Origin: Leisingera aquimarina DSM 24565
GTDB lineage: Bacteria; Pseudomonadota; Alphaproteobacteria; Rhodobacterales; Rhodobacteraceae
Assembly: GCF_000473165.1 (NCBI RefSeq)
Contig: NZ_KI421504.1
Location: forward strand, 3,795,070 to 3,859,069
Length of the DNA: 64,000 nucleotides
Direction of reading: 5' to 3'
A program made the translations under genes and the position numbers. Below are positions 26,038 to 35,389 of the stretch, one piece after another. How positions within the stretch are numbered: the stretch's first letter is position 1; each line of letters begins with the position of its first letter. The notes beneath the pieces are model-generated. The model searched no databases and had not been told where the DNA came from. It was given only the letters and a program-made list of their open reading frames with translations.

Positions 26038-27027
26038 ATGGCAAATGCCCCCTTCAATGTGATGATCGTGGGCCAAGCCGGCCGGCTGCAGTATGAGGCG
26101 CTGCTGTTCGCCGCCTCGCTGCGCCATTGTTCGCCCGGGTTTTCCGGACGGTTGTTTGTGGCGGTGCCGCAACCAGGGCCGCTGTGGGAGAAGGACCCCG
26201 CCATCCGCAAGCAGGACGTTCTGCAAGCGCTGGCAGATTTGGGCGCCGAGATCCTGCCGTTCGAGAACAAAACCTTCGGCGGCGCCTACCCTTACGGTAA
26301 CAAGATCGAAGCCTTGCAGGCGATGCCCAAGGGCGAGCCGTTTGTGTTTTTCGACACCGACACGCTGATCACCGGAGAGCTGGCGGATGTGCCGTTTGAT
26401 TTCAGCCGCCCTTCGGCCTCGCTGCGGGTGGAGGGGACCTGGCCCAAGCCGACCCTGTACGGGCCTGGCTACAGCGGGATCTGGCAATCGCTCTACAGCC
26501 GTTTCGGCCTCGACTTTCTGTCCAGCCTCGACCTCAGCCAGCCGGATGAATACTGGAAACGCTACCTCTACTTCAACGCAGGCTTCTTCTACGGCGCCTG
26601 CCCGCGGGCCTTTGGCAAGCGGTTCCTGGTCTATGCGCAATCTGTCCGCAACGACCCGCCGCTTGCGCTGACCGGCCAGACACTGGAGCCCTGGCTGGAC
26701 CAGATAGTGCTGCCACTGGTGATCCACTCCTTTGGCGGCGGACGCGATGCGCTGCCCGGCGGTTATCTGGACGGGCAAACAAGCTGCCATTACCGGCTGT
26801 TTCCGCTGCTTTACGCGCGGGAGAACGACTGGGTGGTGGAAATACTGCAGGAGATCGCAGCGCCGAACCGGATCAAGAAAGTGCTGAAGGGCTACGAGCC
26901 GATCAAGCGCATGATCTATCAGGGGCGCGGTGAAAAGGTGCGGGCGCTGTTTGACCGCGCAAACCTGCCCCGCCGCGAACAGGCAATCCGCAACCGGATC
27001 AAATCCGAAGGCTTCTGGATGCGCTGA
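26038..27027 (+). CDS. Glycosyltransferase-like (GT-A) protein
   Basis: A 329-residue protein that looks like a GT-A fold glycosyltransferase. FNVMIVGQAGRLQYEALLFAASL opens the fold, a metal-binding motif EPFVFFDTDTLITGEL sits at about residues 99-114, and YLYFNAGFFYGACP resembles the acceptor-side segment. GGGGAAAACC precedes the ATG. The donor sugar is unknown. It may belong with the sulfotransferase-like gene upstream in modifying an extracellular polymer, but the two are separated by an oppositely oriented gene. Confidence 0.65.
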   Translation: MANAPFNVMIVGQAGRLQYEALLFAASLRHCSPGFSGRLFVAVPQPGPLWEKDPAIRKQDVLQALADLGAEILPFENKTFGGAYPYGNKIEALQAMPKGEPFVFFDTDTLITGELADVPFDFSRPSASLRVEGTWPKPTLYGPGYSGIWQSLYSRFGLDFLSSLDLSQPDEYWKRYLYFNAGFFYGACPRAFGKRFLVYAQSVRNDPPLALTGQTLEPWLDQIVLPLVIHSFGGGRDALPGGYLDGQTSCHYRLFPLLYARENDWVVEILQEIAAPNRIKKVLKGYEPIKRMIYQGRGEKVRALFDRANLPRREQAIRNRIKSEGFWMR

Positions 27028-27228
27028 TCCCGGCCTTCGGGCTTAAGAAAACGCAGGGCTCCCACCTGCTCACGGGCCTCCGGCGGAGACCCTTTGCAGT
27101 TGGGCCCGGCGCCGCCAGGGGCCGGCGGCGGGCGGGAGCCTTCCGCTGCGGCATTCCCGCAATTGCCTTCCTAGCGCAGCCATGCTGTTGTGCGCCCGGA
27201 ATAACAGAGCTTTCAGGGAGACCCATTC

Positions 27229-28521
27229 ATGACCGACGTTCCGACATACGGTTTTGACACCTTGCAGATCCACGCCGGCGCCAAGCCGGACCCGGCCACC
27301 GGCGCGCGGCAGACGCCGATCTACCAAAGCACTGCCTATGTGTTCCGCGATGCCGAACACGCCGCCGCGCTGTTCAACCTGCAGGAAGTCGGCTTTATCT
27401 ATTCGCGTCTGACCAACCCCACCGTCGCGGTGCTGCAGGAACGTCTGGCAACACTGGAAGGCGGTGTTGGCGCGGTTTGCTGCTCTTCCGGCCATGCGGC
27501 GCAGATCATGGCGCTGTTCCCGCTGATGGGTCCGGGCTGCAATGTGATCGCCTCAACCCGCCTGTACGGCGGCACCGTTACCCAGTTCAGCCAGACCATC
27601 AAGCGCTTCGGCTGGTCTGCGAAATTCGTCGATACCGATGATCTGGACGCCGTGAACGCTGCCATCGACGAAAACACCCGCGCGGTATTCTGCGAATCCG
27701 TGGCCAACCCAGGCGGCTATGTGACCGACATCCGCGCCCTGGCGGATATCACCGATGGCGCCGGTATCCCGCTCATCGTCGACAACACCTCTGCCACGCC
27801 CTACCTGTGCAAGCCGATTGACCAGGGTGCGACGCTGGTTGTGCATTCCACCACCAAATACCTCACTGGCAACGGCACCGTGACCGGCGGCTGCGTGGTC
27901 GACAGCGGCAATTTCGACTGGTCGGCAAATGACAAGTTCCCGTCTCTGTCAGCACCAGAGGATGCCTATCACGGCCTCAAGTTCCACGAGACCTTCGGCC
28001 CGCTTGCATTCACTTTCCACAGCATTGCCATCGGCCTGCGCGACCTTGGCATGACGATGAACCCGCAAGGGGCGCATTACACGCTGATGGGGGTTGAGAC
28101 CCTTTCACTGCGGATGCAGAAACATTGCGAGAACGCCGAGAAAATCGCTGCCTGGCTCGAGAATGACAGCCGCGTTGACTACGTGACCTATGCGGGCCTG
28201 CCGTCCTCGCCCTATTATGAGCGCGCCCAGGCCTGCTATCCCAAGGGCACCGGCGGCCTGTTCACCTTTGCGGTCAAGGGCGGCTATGAGGCCTGCATCA
28301 AACTGGTGGATTCTCTGGAGATCTTCAGCCATGTGGCCAACCTCGGCGACACCCGTTCGCTGATCATCCACTCTGCCTCCACCACCCACCGGCAGCTGTC
28401 GCCCGAGCAGCAGGAAGCAGCAGGCGCAGGTCCGAATGTAGTGCGCGTTTCCATCGGAATCGAGGATGCAGACGACCTGATCCGCGATCTGGACCAGGCG
28501 CTGGACAAAACCTGCGGCTGA
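27229..28521 (+). CDS. metY: O-acetylhomoserine aminocarboxypropyltransferase (O-acetylhomoserine sulfhydrylase)
   Basis: A 430-residue PLP enzyme of the Cys/Met metabolism family that makes homocysteine from O-acetylhomoserine and sulfide, the direct sulfhydrylation route to methionine. Seen: FDTLQIHAGAKPDPATGARQTPIYQ, YSRLTNPTVAVLQERLA, SSGHAAQ, DNTSATPYLCKPIDQGATLVVHSTTKYLTGNG with the PLP lysine, and the late HPASTTH-equivalent IIHSASTTHRQLSPE. GGGAGACCCATTC precedes the ATG. No SAM riboswitch was found in the 201-bp leader. Confidence 0.95.
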   Translation: MTDVPTYGFDTLQIHAGAKPDPATGARQTPIYQSTAYVFRDAEHAAALFNLQEVGFIYSRLTNPTVAVLQERLATLEGGVGAVCCSSGHAAQIMALFPLMGPGCNVIASTRLYGGTVTQFSQTIKRFGWSAKFVDTDDLDAVNAAIDENTRAVFCESVANPGGYVTDIRALADITDGAGIPLIVDNTSATPYLCKPIDQGATLVVHSTTKYLTGNGTVTGGCVVDSGNFDWSANDKFPSLSAPEDAYHGLKFHETFGPLAFTFHSIAIGLRDLGMTMNPQGAHYTLMGVETLSLRMQKHCENAEKIAAWLENDSRVDYVTYAGLPSSPYYERAQACYPKGTGGLFTFAVKGGYEACIKLVDSLEIFSHVANLGDTRSLIIHSASTTHRQLSPEQQEAAGAGPNVVRVSIGIEDADDLIRDLDQALDKTCG

Positions 28522-28543
28522 GGCGCCAACAGCAATTCAGCAG

Positions 28544-28572
28544 AAAGGCCGGGCGTCCTGCCCGGCCTTTCT
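28544..28572. terminator. Bidirectional terminator between metY and the SIMPL gene
   Basis: An 11-bp stem (28544-28554 with 28560-28570) around a 5-nt loop, flanked by A and T residues on its two sides, lies between convergent genes. Confidence 0.85.
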
Positions 28573-28584
28573 TGTTGCCGCAGG

Positions 28585-29301
28585 TTACTCGCTGCCTGGC
28601 ACAGTCATATCGAAGACAACCGAGACATTGTGGCTGAAAGTCAGTTCCCCGGCTTCAATGGGCATCGCATCGCTGCGGGCCATTTCCATCGCCATCATGG
28701 GACGTCCGCCGCCGCCGCGCTCATTGATCGAGCGCACCGGTCCCAGTTCCATGCCGGCAGCCTCGGCCAGCTGCTGCGCCTTGCGGATGGCGTCCTTGAC
28801 GGCCTCCCCGCGGATTTGGTCGGTGACCGCCGAAGGGTCCTCCACACCAAAGCTCGGCCCCTGGAACTGATTGGCGCCCGCCGTCAGCACCGTATCCAGC
28901 ACCGGGCCAAGCCGGTCAAGGTCGCGCACCCGCACCATCAGCGTGTTCGACGCCTGGAAACCGGTGATCTCGCGCCGCCCGCCGCTGTCATAGGAGCGGT
29001 CCTGCGACCAGACCGGATGCATGGAAATCTGCCGGGTCTGCATGTCCGCAGCAGCAATGCCGCCGTCCTTAAGCCGTGCAATCACAGCGCCCATTGCCTC
29101 GGACACAGCCGCCATTGCCATCGCCGCTTCCTCGGCCTCTTCGGTGACGCCCAGGGTGATGGTCGCCAGTTCCGGCGCCACTTGCAGCATGCTTTCGCCG
29201 TTTACGGTGATCTGACGCAACGCCGTGGCCTCGCTTGCTGCCAGGGTACCGGCGCTCATCGACAGCATCAGCGCGGCTGCCAGAATTTTCTTTGCCTTCA
29301 T
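28585..29301 (-). CDS. SIMPL-domain (DUF541) periplasmic protein
   Basis: A 238-residue protein with a signal peptide (MKAKKILAAALMLSMSAGTLAAS). The SIMPL domain follows, seen in RQITVNGESMLQVAPELATITLGV, a long helix rich in Ala/Glu, MQTRQISMHPVW and GFQASNTLMVRVRD. Family members such as E. coli YggE lower oxidative stress by an unclear mechanism and form periplasmic oligomers. The ATG at 29301 is preferred because AAAAGGAGC lies 9 nt upstream; an in-frame ATG at 29322 lacks one. It is divergent from the PilM/PilP-like gene. Confidence 0.88.
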   Translation of the reverse strand: MKAKKILAAALMLSMSAGTLAASEATALRQITVNGESMLQVAPELATITLGVTEEAEEAAMAMAAVSEAMGAVIARLKDGGIAAADMQTRQISMHPVWSQDRSYDSGGRREITGFQASNTLMVRVRDLDRLGPVLDTVLTAGANQFQGPSFGVEDPSAVTDQIRGEAVKDAIRKAQQLAEAAGMELGPVRSINERGGGGRPMMAMEMARSDAMPIEAGELTFSHNVSVVFDMTVPGSE

Positions 29302-29450
29302 ACGGAAAAGCTCCTTTTGCAATGTCTTCTAGATGGGGATGGCAAACTGCCGCCTGCAAGTCCTGGCAGACGTCTTTTCCTTTAACTCGGCAGGTTCCTG
29401 CTTTAAGGTCCGCGGCAAAACACCGGGCGCGTCAGGCGGCCCCGGGCAGT

Positions 29451-32117
29451 ATGGATTTTGATGGTTTGACCCAAGGCATGAAACCGGCGTTTGCGCTTTC
29501 GCTTTCCTCAGATGGCATCGAACTGATCTACCGCGCGAAAGATGGCTGGCGCAGCGTGGCCAGCACCCCGTTTGACGCCGATGATCTGCCTGCCGCATTG
29601 GCCGCAATGCGCGCGGATGCGCTGCAGCTGGCACCCGGCGGCATCTTCTGCAAGCTGATCCTGCCCAATGACCAGATCCGCTATTTGACCGCCGAGACCG
29701 GTGATCTGCCCGTTGAGGCGCGGATTGAAGCGGCCCGGCAGGCGCTGGAAGGCGCCACGCCTTATCCTGTGGATGAGCTGGCCTTTGATATCTCCATCGA
29801 CGGCAGCCGGACCCATGTTGCGGCGGTGGCGCTGGAAACCCTGGACGAGGCCGAGACCTTTGCGGTCGAGCACGGGTTCGGCCCGGTCAGTTTTGTCGCG
29901 GCGCCGGAAGACAGCGGTTTTCAGGGTGAACCGTTCTTTGGCACCACACGGGCAATCCGCGGCACCGAGGTTGAGCCGGACGATACGGCTGTCAAGGTGA
30001 TCGGACCTGCAGAACTGCCGGCCCTCTTGACCGAAGACCGTGCGGATGACCCCGCCGCCCTAGCACTGGCGGAAGACAGCGCAATACCGGCAGCGATTGC
30101 CGCTGTCACGGAACCCTTGACAGAGCCAGCAGAACCGGCGGCTCTTGTTGAGGCGGAAGAGATGGCTGCAGCTGCCAAACAACCACCTGAACGGGACGGC
30201 GCGCCGCTGGATGCCCCCAAGGACACTCCGGTGCCCCCGTCTGCCCAGGCAGCCGGGGCCGAGGAGCCTGCAAGCCTGCCACCGCTTGTTTCGCCGCCTT
30301 CTGACGCTTCGGGCGCGCCGTTACCAGATGTTTCAGGCCTTCTCAGCCAAGAGAACAAGGCAGCGTCTGTAAAATCGTCCGCGCAAGCCTCCGCTCCGCT
30401 GGCCGCCGGGCGCCAAGTGCCAAAAGCTCCAGCTGCCGTGAAGCCGGTCGGCGCAGCAATTGCGGCCCAGAAACCTGACACCGCGGACACTCCGGCGGCC
30501 CATTTGCCAATACCGCCAGCTCCGTTGCCAACTGGTGCGGCTTCTCCTCTGCCAATTCCGCCGGCGCCGGCAGCATTGCGGGACAGCGCCCCGGCAGCCG
30601 CCGCGCCCGCGGCGTCACAGTCTCCGGCCCCCGAAAAGGCCGCCAAGGGCAAGCCGCGCTACCTTGGGGTGATCCTGACAGCCGTTCTGCTGCTGTTCAT
30701 GGCAACAGTTGCGGTCTGGGCTGTGTTTGGCGAAGGCGGATTTTTTGCTGCAGCCCCCGATCAGGATCCCGGCCTGGCACCCGCCCCTGCGGTCAGATCC
30801 GAAGACGGGCAGCCGGATGCAGCCCCCCCCCGGCCGGCGGCGCCCGCCGCGGCAGGCAGCCCCGGCTCAGATACCGCCCCTGCCGCCATCGCTCCGCAGG
30901 TAAGCGTCCTGGCAGGCCAGCCCGATCCCGGACTGCAGGAGGCCGGCGCAGCGCCCGCAGAGGGCGAAACGCAGGAAAACACCGCGTTGGCTGAGGCCGG
31001 CGGCACAGGCGCGCTCCCTTCGGTCGAGGATGAGGCCGCCGCCGATGGTGTGAATCTGCCCGAAGAGGGCACCGACACCGCCTTTTTGGACCCCTCTGCT
31101 CTGCAGCCCAGCGGCACAGAGGGACCCGAACCGGCCCCGGCGCCCGCTGAGTCTCTGACTGCAGGGCCGCTGGATGACTTGGCCCAGGCCGCGCGCTATG
31201 CCGCGACCGGGGTCTGGCCGGTTGCTCCTGGCCTGGGAGACATCCCCGCCGCGCCCCGCCTGGACGAGCTTTATACTGCCTCCATTGACCGTACTGAAAT
31301 CGCCGCCGACGCGGTGGCCCTGCCGCAGCCAGAAACCTTTGCCGGGGATGATGAACCCGGCGCCATTGCCTCGCCTGCTGCGGCAGGGTCTGCGTTTGAT
31401 CTGGACGCGCGCGGGCTGGTCAAAGCCACCCCCGAAGGCACGGTTAATCCCGATGGCATCACAGTCTACCTTGGCCGCCCGAAAAACGTGCCGCCGCCCG
31501 CTCCGGATCGCAGCGACCCCGCCGCCGAAGCGCTGGCTGAGGAAGTGGCCCGCAATCAGGTGCTGTCGCGCAAACGCCCCAAGCCGCGGCCTGCAGATCT
31601 GGAAGAACTGGTGGAACGGGCGCAGCTTGGCGGTCTCAGCCGGACAGAACTGGCCAGCATGCGCCCGCGCCAGCGCCCTGCCAGCCTGAAGCCCGCCGGG
31701 GAAGAGCAGCTGCCGGTCACCGCCCAAGCCATCGCCGCCTCGGTGGTTCCGCGCGCCCGGCCCGCCAATTTCGCCAATTTGGTTGACCGCGCCCGGCGCA
31801 ATCCGCAAAACCAGGCGCAGATCGCCGCTGCCGTGCCCGCCGCTGCAGCCGCGGCGGCACCGCGCATCCCGACGGCCGCATCGGTTGCCCGCCGCGCCAC
31901 CGTCAGCAACGCCATCAACCTGCGCAAGCTGAATCTGATCGGGGTTTACGGCACCGCCTCGGACCGCCGCGCATTGGTCCGTCTGCCCTCAGGCCGCTAC
32001 AAGAAGGTGCAGGTCGGCGACCGTATCGACGGCGGCCGGGTAATTGCCATTGGTGAAAGCAAATTGCAGTACCAGAAAGGCGGCCGCAACCGTACCCTGG
32101 AAATGCCCAAGGGATAG
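29451..32117 (+). CDS. Large single-pass membrane protein: PilM/GspL-like N-domain, Ala/Pro-rich linkers, PilP/GspC-like C-domain
   Basis: An 888-residue protein. Residues 10-170 (MKPAFALSLSSDGIELIYR; FCKLILPNDQIRYLT; LEGATPYPVDELAFD) resemble the actin-like cytoplasmic domain of GspL/PilM. An Ala/Pro/Glu-rich stretch leads to one transmembrane helix at about 404-426. A second low-complexity periplasmic stretch with repeated RP-R-P motifs leads to a final ~45 residues (NLIGVYGTASDRRALVRLPSGRYKKVQVGD) like the HR domain of PilP/GspC. Start could be 29451 or 29478. It has no pilus or secretion neighbours. The function is inferred from fold resemblance only. Confidence 0.7.
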   Translation: MDFDGLTQGMKPAFALSLSSDGIELIYRAKDGWRSVASTPFDADDLPAALAAMRADALQLAPGGIFCKLILPNDQIRYLTAETGDLPVEARIEAARQALEGATPYPVDELAFDISIDGSRTHVAAVALETLDEAETFAVEHGFGPVSFVAAPEDSGFQGEPFFGTTRAIRGTEVEPDDTAVKVIGPAELPALLTEDRADDPAALALAEDSAIPAAIAAVTEPLTEPAEPAALVEAEEMAAAAKQPPERDGAPLDAPKDTPVPPSAQAAGAEEPASLPPLVSPPSDASGAPLPDVSGLLSQENKAASVKSSAQASAPLAAGRQVPKAPAAVKPVGAAIAAQKPDTADTPAAHLPIPPAPLPTGAASPLPIPPAPAALRDSAPAAAAPAASQSPAPEKAAKGKPRYLGVILTAVLLLFMATVAVWAVFGEGGFFAAAPDQDPGLAPAPAVRSEDGQPDAAPPRPAAPAAAGSPGSDTAPAAIAPQVSVLAGQPDPGLQEAGAAPAEGETQENTALAEAGGTGALPSVEDEAAADGVNLPEEGTDTAFLDPSALQPSGTEGPEPAPAPAESLTAGPLDDLAQAARYAATGVWPVAPGLGDIPAAPRLDELYTASIDRTEIAADAVALPQPETFAGDDEPGAIASPAAAGSAFDLDARGLVKATPEGTVNPDGITVYLGRPKNVPPPAPDRSDPAAEALAEEVARNQVLSRKRPKPRPADLEELVERAQLGGLSRTELASMRPRQRPASLKPAGEEQLPVTAQAIAASVVPRARPANFANLVDRARRNPQNQAQIAAAVPAAAAAAAPRIPTAASVARRATVSNAINLRKLNLIGVYGTASDRRALVRLPSGRYKKVQVGDRIDGGRVIAIGESKLQYQKGGRNRTLEMPKG

Positions 32118-32207
32118 GATCAAGCCCTTCCCTTCCTGCGCGTAATTCATAAAACCGCAGCTCCGGAGGATGGGCCTGTTGCAGGCCGCCTTGCCGCCGC
32201 ACGCAAA

Positions 32208-32240
32208 AAAGGCCGGACCCGCATGGCAGGCCCGGCCTTT
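32208..32240. terminator. Bidirectional terminator before hppD end
   Basis: AAAGGCCGG paired with CCGGCCTTT around an imperfect inner stem, between convergent genes, with an A run on one side and a T run on the other. Confidence 0.8.
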
Positions 32241-32258
32241 TCCGTTTCTCAGGTCCTG

Positions 32259-33359
32259 TTATTCTGCGGCCTGGATCTCGCCGCTTTCGATCTGCTCACG
32301 CTCAATCGATTCAAACAGCGCCTTGAAGTTGCCTTCGCCAAAGCCGTCATCGCCCTTGCGCTGGATGAACTCAAAGAAGATCGGCCCGATCACGGTTTTT
32401 GAGAAGATTTGCAGCAGGATCCGGGTCTCGCCGCCGTCCACCACGCCTTCGCCGTCGATCAGGATGCCGTGTTTCTTCATCCGGTCCAGCGGTTCGTCAT
32501 GTCCGTGAACCCGCTCTTTGGACATTTCATAGTAGGCGTCATTCGGGCCAGGCATGAACTTCAGGCCCTTTTCCGCGATTGCATCGGTGCTGGCATAAAT
32601 GTCGTCCGAGCCGACTGCGATATGCTGGATGCCTTCGCCGTTGTATTTTTTCAGATAAGAAACGATCTGACCTGTTTCGCCCCGGTCTTCGTTGATCGGG
32701 ATCCGGATCCGCCCGCAGGGCGAGGTCAGCGCGCGACTGAGAAGTCCAGTGAACTTGCCCTGGATATCAAAGAAACGGATCTCCTTGAAGTTGAACAGTT
32801 CCTCGTAGAACTTGAACCACTTATCCATGTTGCCCTTGTAGACGTTGTGGGTCAGGTGATCGAGGTAGAAGAACCCGTCGCCGCGCGGTTTGGACTGTTT
32901 CAGCCAGGTGAATTCCGCGTTGTAGGGCGAGGTGTCGTGATACTGATCGATGAAGTAAATCAGCGAGCCGCCAATCCCCTTGATTGCAGGCACATTCATC
33001 ACTTTGCCCGGCCCGTCATAAGCCTCGGCGCCTTTGGACACAGCGTGTTCGAATGCCTTCTGAGCGTCCGCCACCCGCCAGCCCATCGCCGGCGCGCAGG
33101 GGCCGTGCTCTTCCACGAATTTCGCAGCAAAGCTTTCGGGGTCGGCGTTCAGGATATAGGTGACATCGCCCTGCTGCCACAGTTCCACCAGCGGCTGGTT
33201 TTTGCGATGGCCGGTCAACTCATACCCCATGCGGGTGAACAGCGCCCGCAGCTCGTCCGGCTCCGGGCTGGCAAATTCAACAAATTCAAAACCATCGGTG
33301 CCAGCCGGGTTTTCCGGGGTGATTACGGATTTCGGGGCGTTATGCGGGAAAGGACCCAT
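32259..33359 (-). CDS. hppD: 4-hydroxyphenylpyruvate dioxygenase
   Basis: A 366-residue Fe(II) enzyme converting 4-hydroxyphenylpyruvate to homogentisate in tyrosine degradation. Two vicinal-oxygen-chelate halves are visible; metal ligands are the histidines in FYLDHLTHNV and GIQHIAVGS and the glutamate in GPIFFEFIQRKG. The C-terminal helix and RILLQIFSKTVIG are characteristic. The frame is open to 33452, but the ATG at 33359 follows GAAGGAGACACGCA. It is divergent from an Lrp/AsnC regulator that probably controls it. Confidence 0.96.
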   Translation of the reverse strand: MGPFPHNAPKSVITPENPAGTDGFEFVEFASPEPDELRALFTRMGYELTGHRKNQPLVELWQQGDVTYILNADPESFAAKFVEEHGPCAPAMGWRVADAQKAFEHAVSKGAEAYDGPGKVMNVPAIKGIGGSLIYFIDQYHDTSPYNAEFTWLKQSKPRGDGFFYLDHLTHNVYKGNMDKWFKFYEELFNFKEIRFFDIQGKFTGLLSRALTSPCGRIRIPINEDRGETGQIVSYLKKYNGEGIQHIAVGSDDIYASTDAIAEKGLKFMPGPNDAYYEMSKERVHGHDEPLDRMKKHGILIDGEGVVDGGETRILLQIFSKTVIGPIFFEFIQRKGDDGFGEGNFKALFESIEREQIESGEIQAAE

Positions 33360-33497
33360 TGCGTGTCTCCTTCGGATCATGCGGGAAGCCAAGTGAATTC
33401 TTACATCCAGAATACCGCATATCCAGCGCAGGTTTTCCGCGTTGTTTCGCACCGGAAACTTGAAATGTGCGTATCATTCGCGCCATGGTGGCCAAAA

Positions 33498-33968
33498 ATG
33501 GAAAAAACACGCATGCTGGACCCAACAGACACCAAGCTGCTCGCAGCTCTTCAGAAAAATGCGCATCTCACCGCGCAGGAGCTGGGCGAGATGCTCAACC
33601 TTTCCCCTAGCCAGGCCGGGCGGCGGCGGCAGCGGCTGGAGGCAGAAGGGTATATCCAAGGGTATTCGGCCCGGCTTGACCCCGCCAGGCTGGGGCTGTC
33701 AGTGCAGGGGTTTGTGCAGGTTCATCTGGGCAGTCACGGCCCCGAACAATCCAAGGGGTTTGCCCGGCTGGTGGCCAGCCAGCCGGAAATCACCTCGGCC
33801 TGGACGATGACCGGAGAGGCCGACTACCTGCTGCGCGTCTATTGCGCCGATCTGGAGGCGCTGAATACGCTCATCCACGGCATCCTGCTGCCCCACCCCG
33901 CCGTTTCCAGGGTCCAGAGCCAGATCGTTATGGCACAATTAAAACGCGATGCACCGCTGCCGACTTAA
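33498..33968 (+). CDS. Lrp/AsnC-family transcriptional regulator
   Basis: A roughly 155-residue regulator. The N-terminal winged helix-turn-helix reads LDPTDTKLLAALQKNAHLTAQELGEMLNLSPSQAGRRRQRLEAEGYI, and the C-terminal RAM ligand-binding domain has AWTMTGEADYLLRVYCADLEALN. Two starts are possible: ATG 33498 (MEKTRMLD), after TGGTGG, and ATG 33513 (MLDPTD), which fits the usual family N-terminus. It is divergent from hppD with 138 bp between, so it probably senses an aromatic amino acid and regulates tyrosine catabolism. Confidence 0.9.
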   Translation: MEKTRMLDPTDTKLLAALQKNAHLTAQELGEMLNLSPSQAGRRRQRLEAEGYIQGYSARLDPARLGLSVQGFVQVHLGSHGPEQSKGFARLVASQPEITSAWTMTGEADYLLRVYCADLEALNTLIHGILLPHPAVSRVQSQIVMAQLKRDAPLPT

Positions 33969-34022
33969 CCATCCGGGAAGGAATTGGCGGTAAAGATGCC
34001 CTAACGATTTCTGTAACCGAAA

Positions 34023-35255
34023 GTGGAACGTGCCGTGTCTATTGTTGACCGCCGAATTGAAACGCGCCCGAGCAGCGGCGAGGCGCCGTTTGGCCTCAAT
34101 GAGGTGTTCTTTTCCAGAACCGACAGCCGCGGTGTCATTCAGGCCGGCAACTATGTGTTCCGCCGTGTCGGCGCCTACCCCTGGGAAGAACTGATCGGCG
34201 CCCCGCACAAGGTGATCCGCCACCAGGACATGCCCAAGGGGGTGTTTTCGCTGTTCTGGGACACCATCCAGCGTGGCGAATTCATGGGCGCCTACGTCAA
34301 GAACAAGTCCAAGGACGGACTGTACTATTGGGTATTTGCCGTGGTGGTGCCCTGCCAGGACGGCTACCTTTCCGCCCGCATCAAGCCAAGCAGCGCATTG
34401 TTTACCGAGGTGCGCAATTTCTATGCGAAGGTGCTTAAGCGGGAGACCGAAGAGGGCATCACTCCGGAGGACAGCGCGCAATACCTGCTCGATTGGCTGA
34501 ACAGCCAGGGCTATGAGAACTACCACGAGTTTGCCGCCCACGCACTGAGCCAGGAACTGATCTCCCGAGACAAGGGCCTGAACCAGCCGCCCAACGCCCG
34601 GATCCAAGAGCTGACGGGCATGCTGCGCAACGCTGAAACCCTGGTGGAAGAGACCGAAGGGCTGATCACCGATTTCGATGCAATGCACACGATCCCGCAT
34701 AACCTGCGGGTGCTGGCCTCGCGGATTGAACCATCGGGCGGCCCGGTCACGGTGCTGTCGCAGAACTACGGCTCGATGTCACGCGAGATGTCGGATTGGT
34801 TCGGCGCCCATGTGATGGGTGAGAACAGCAATTTTGCCAAGATCAAGGCTTCGGTGAACAGCAGCCTGTTTGTCGAAGGCATGGCGCGCATCCTGATCGA
34901 ATGCGACAACCAGCTGCAACAGGAACGCCGCGATCTCGGCGAGCCCGACATGGAAACCGAACGCGGCATCCTGGCCGATCTGGCCAAGGACCAGGTCAAG
35001 CGGTCGCAAAACGGTATGAGAGAAGTCGACGAAGAAGCCGCGCGCATCACCAGCGCCTGCCAGATCATGCACCGGCACTTCCTTGGTCTCAGCTCCACTC
35101 GGGTGCTGCTCAAAATCGAAAGCGCACGGCTGACCGATTCCGGCGAAACACTGGCTGATATCATCGACCAGCTGGGCGGTTTTCAGGAACGGATTTCGCG
35201 GCGGCTTGACCGGATCGGAAAGCTGAGCGAAGAGATCCGCCTGCTCGAACAATAG
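34023..35255 (+). CDS. Soluble PAS-domain protein, Aer-like
   Basis: A 410-residue cytoplasmic protein starting with GTG. Residues ~25-140 form a PAS domain very like that of the aerotaxis receptor Aer (RHQDMPKGVFSLFWDTIQRGEFMGAYVKNKSKDG, YYWVFAVVVPC). The remainder is helical and probably coiled coil (AETLVEETEGLITDFDAMH; LDRIGKLSEEIRLLEQ), but it has no transmembrane helix and lacks the conserved chemoreceptor signalling hairpin. It may sense redox or oxygen through a flavin and act on a partner. GTG 34035 is an alternative start. Confidence 0.75.
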   Translation: MERAVSIVDRRIETRPSSGEAPFGLNEVFFSRTDSRGVIQAGNYVFRRVGAYPWEELIGAPHKVIRHQDMPKGVFSLFWDTIQRGEFMGAYVKNKSKDGLYYWVFAVVVPCQDGYLSARIKPSSALFTEVRNFYAKVLKRETEEGITPEDSAQYLLDWLNSQGYENYHEFAAHALSQELISRDKGLNQPPNARIQELTGMLRNAETLVEETEGLITDFDAMHTIPHNLRVLASRIEPSGGPVTVLSQNYGSMSREMSDWFGAHVMGENSNFAKIKASVNSSLFVEGMARILIECDNQLQQERRDLGEPDMETERGILADLAKDQVKRSQNGMREVDEEAARITSACQIMHRHFLGLSSTRVLLKIESARLTDSGETLADIIDQLGGFQERISRRLDRIGKLSEEIRLLEQ

Positions 35256-35389
35256 CCGGCCCGAAAAGCAACAAGCTCGACCGAAAACCCATCAATGATT
35301 GCTGCTGGCAGGCACCGTATTGCCGTAACAGCCCGCCGCGGCCGGCAAAGCCATTGCCAAGGCCCCGGCAGGCTTGCGATACCTAAAAC

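Noticed and set aside
27028-27228. SAM riboswitch in the metY leader
   Set aside because: No SAM-II or SAM-I core found; only GC-rich inverted repeats.
32409-33968. Long plus-strand frame over the hppD region (519 codons)
   Set aside because: It is antisense to hppD, which has clear catalytic motifs; only its last part (from 33498) is a real gene, the Lrp/AsnC regulator.
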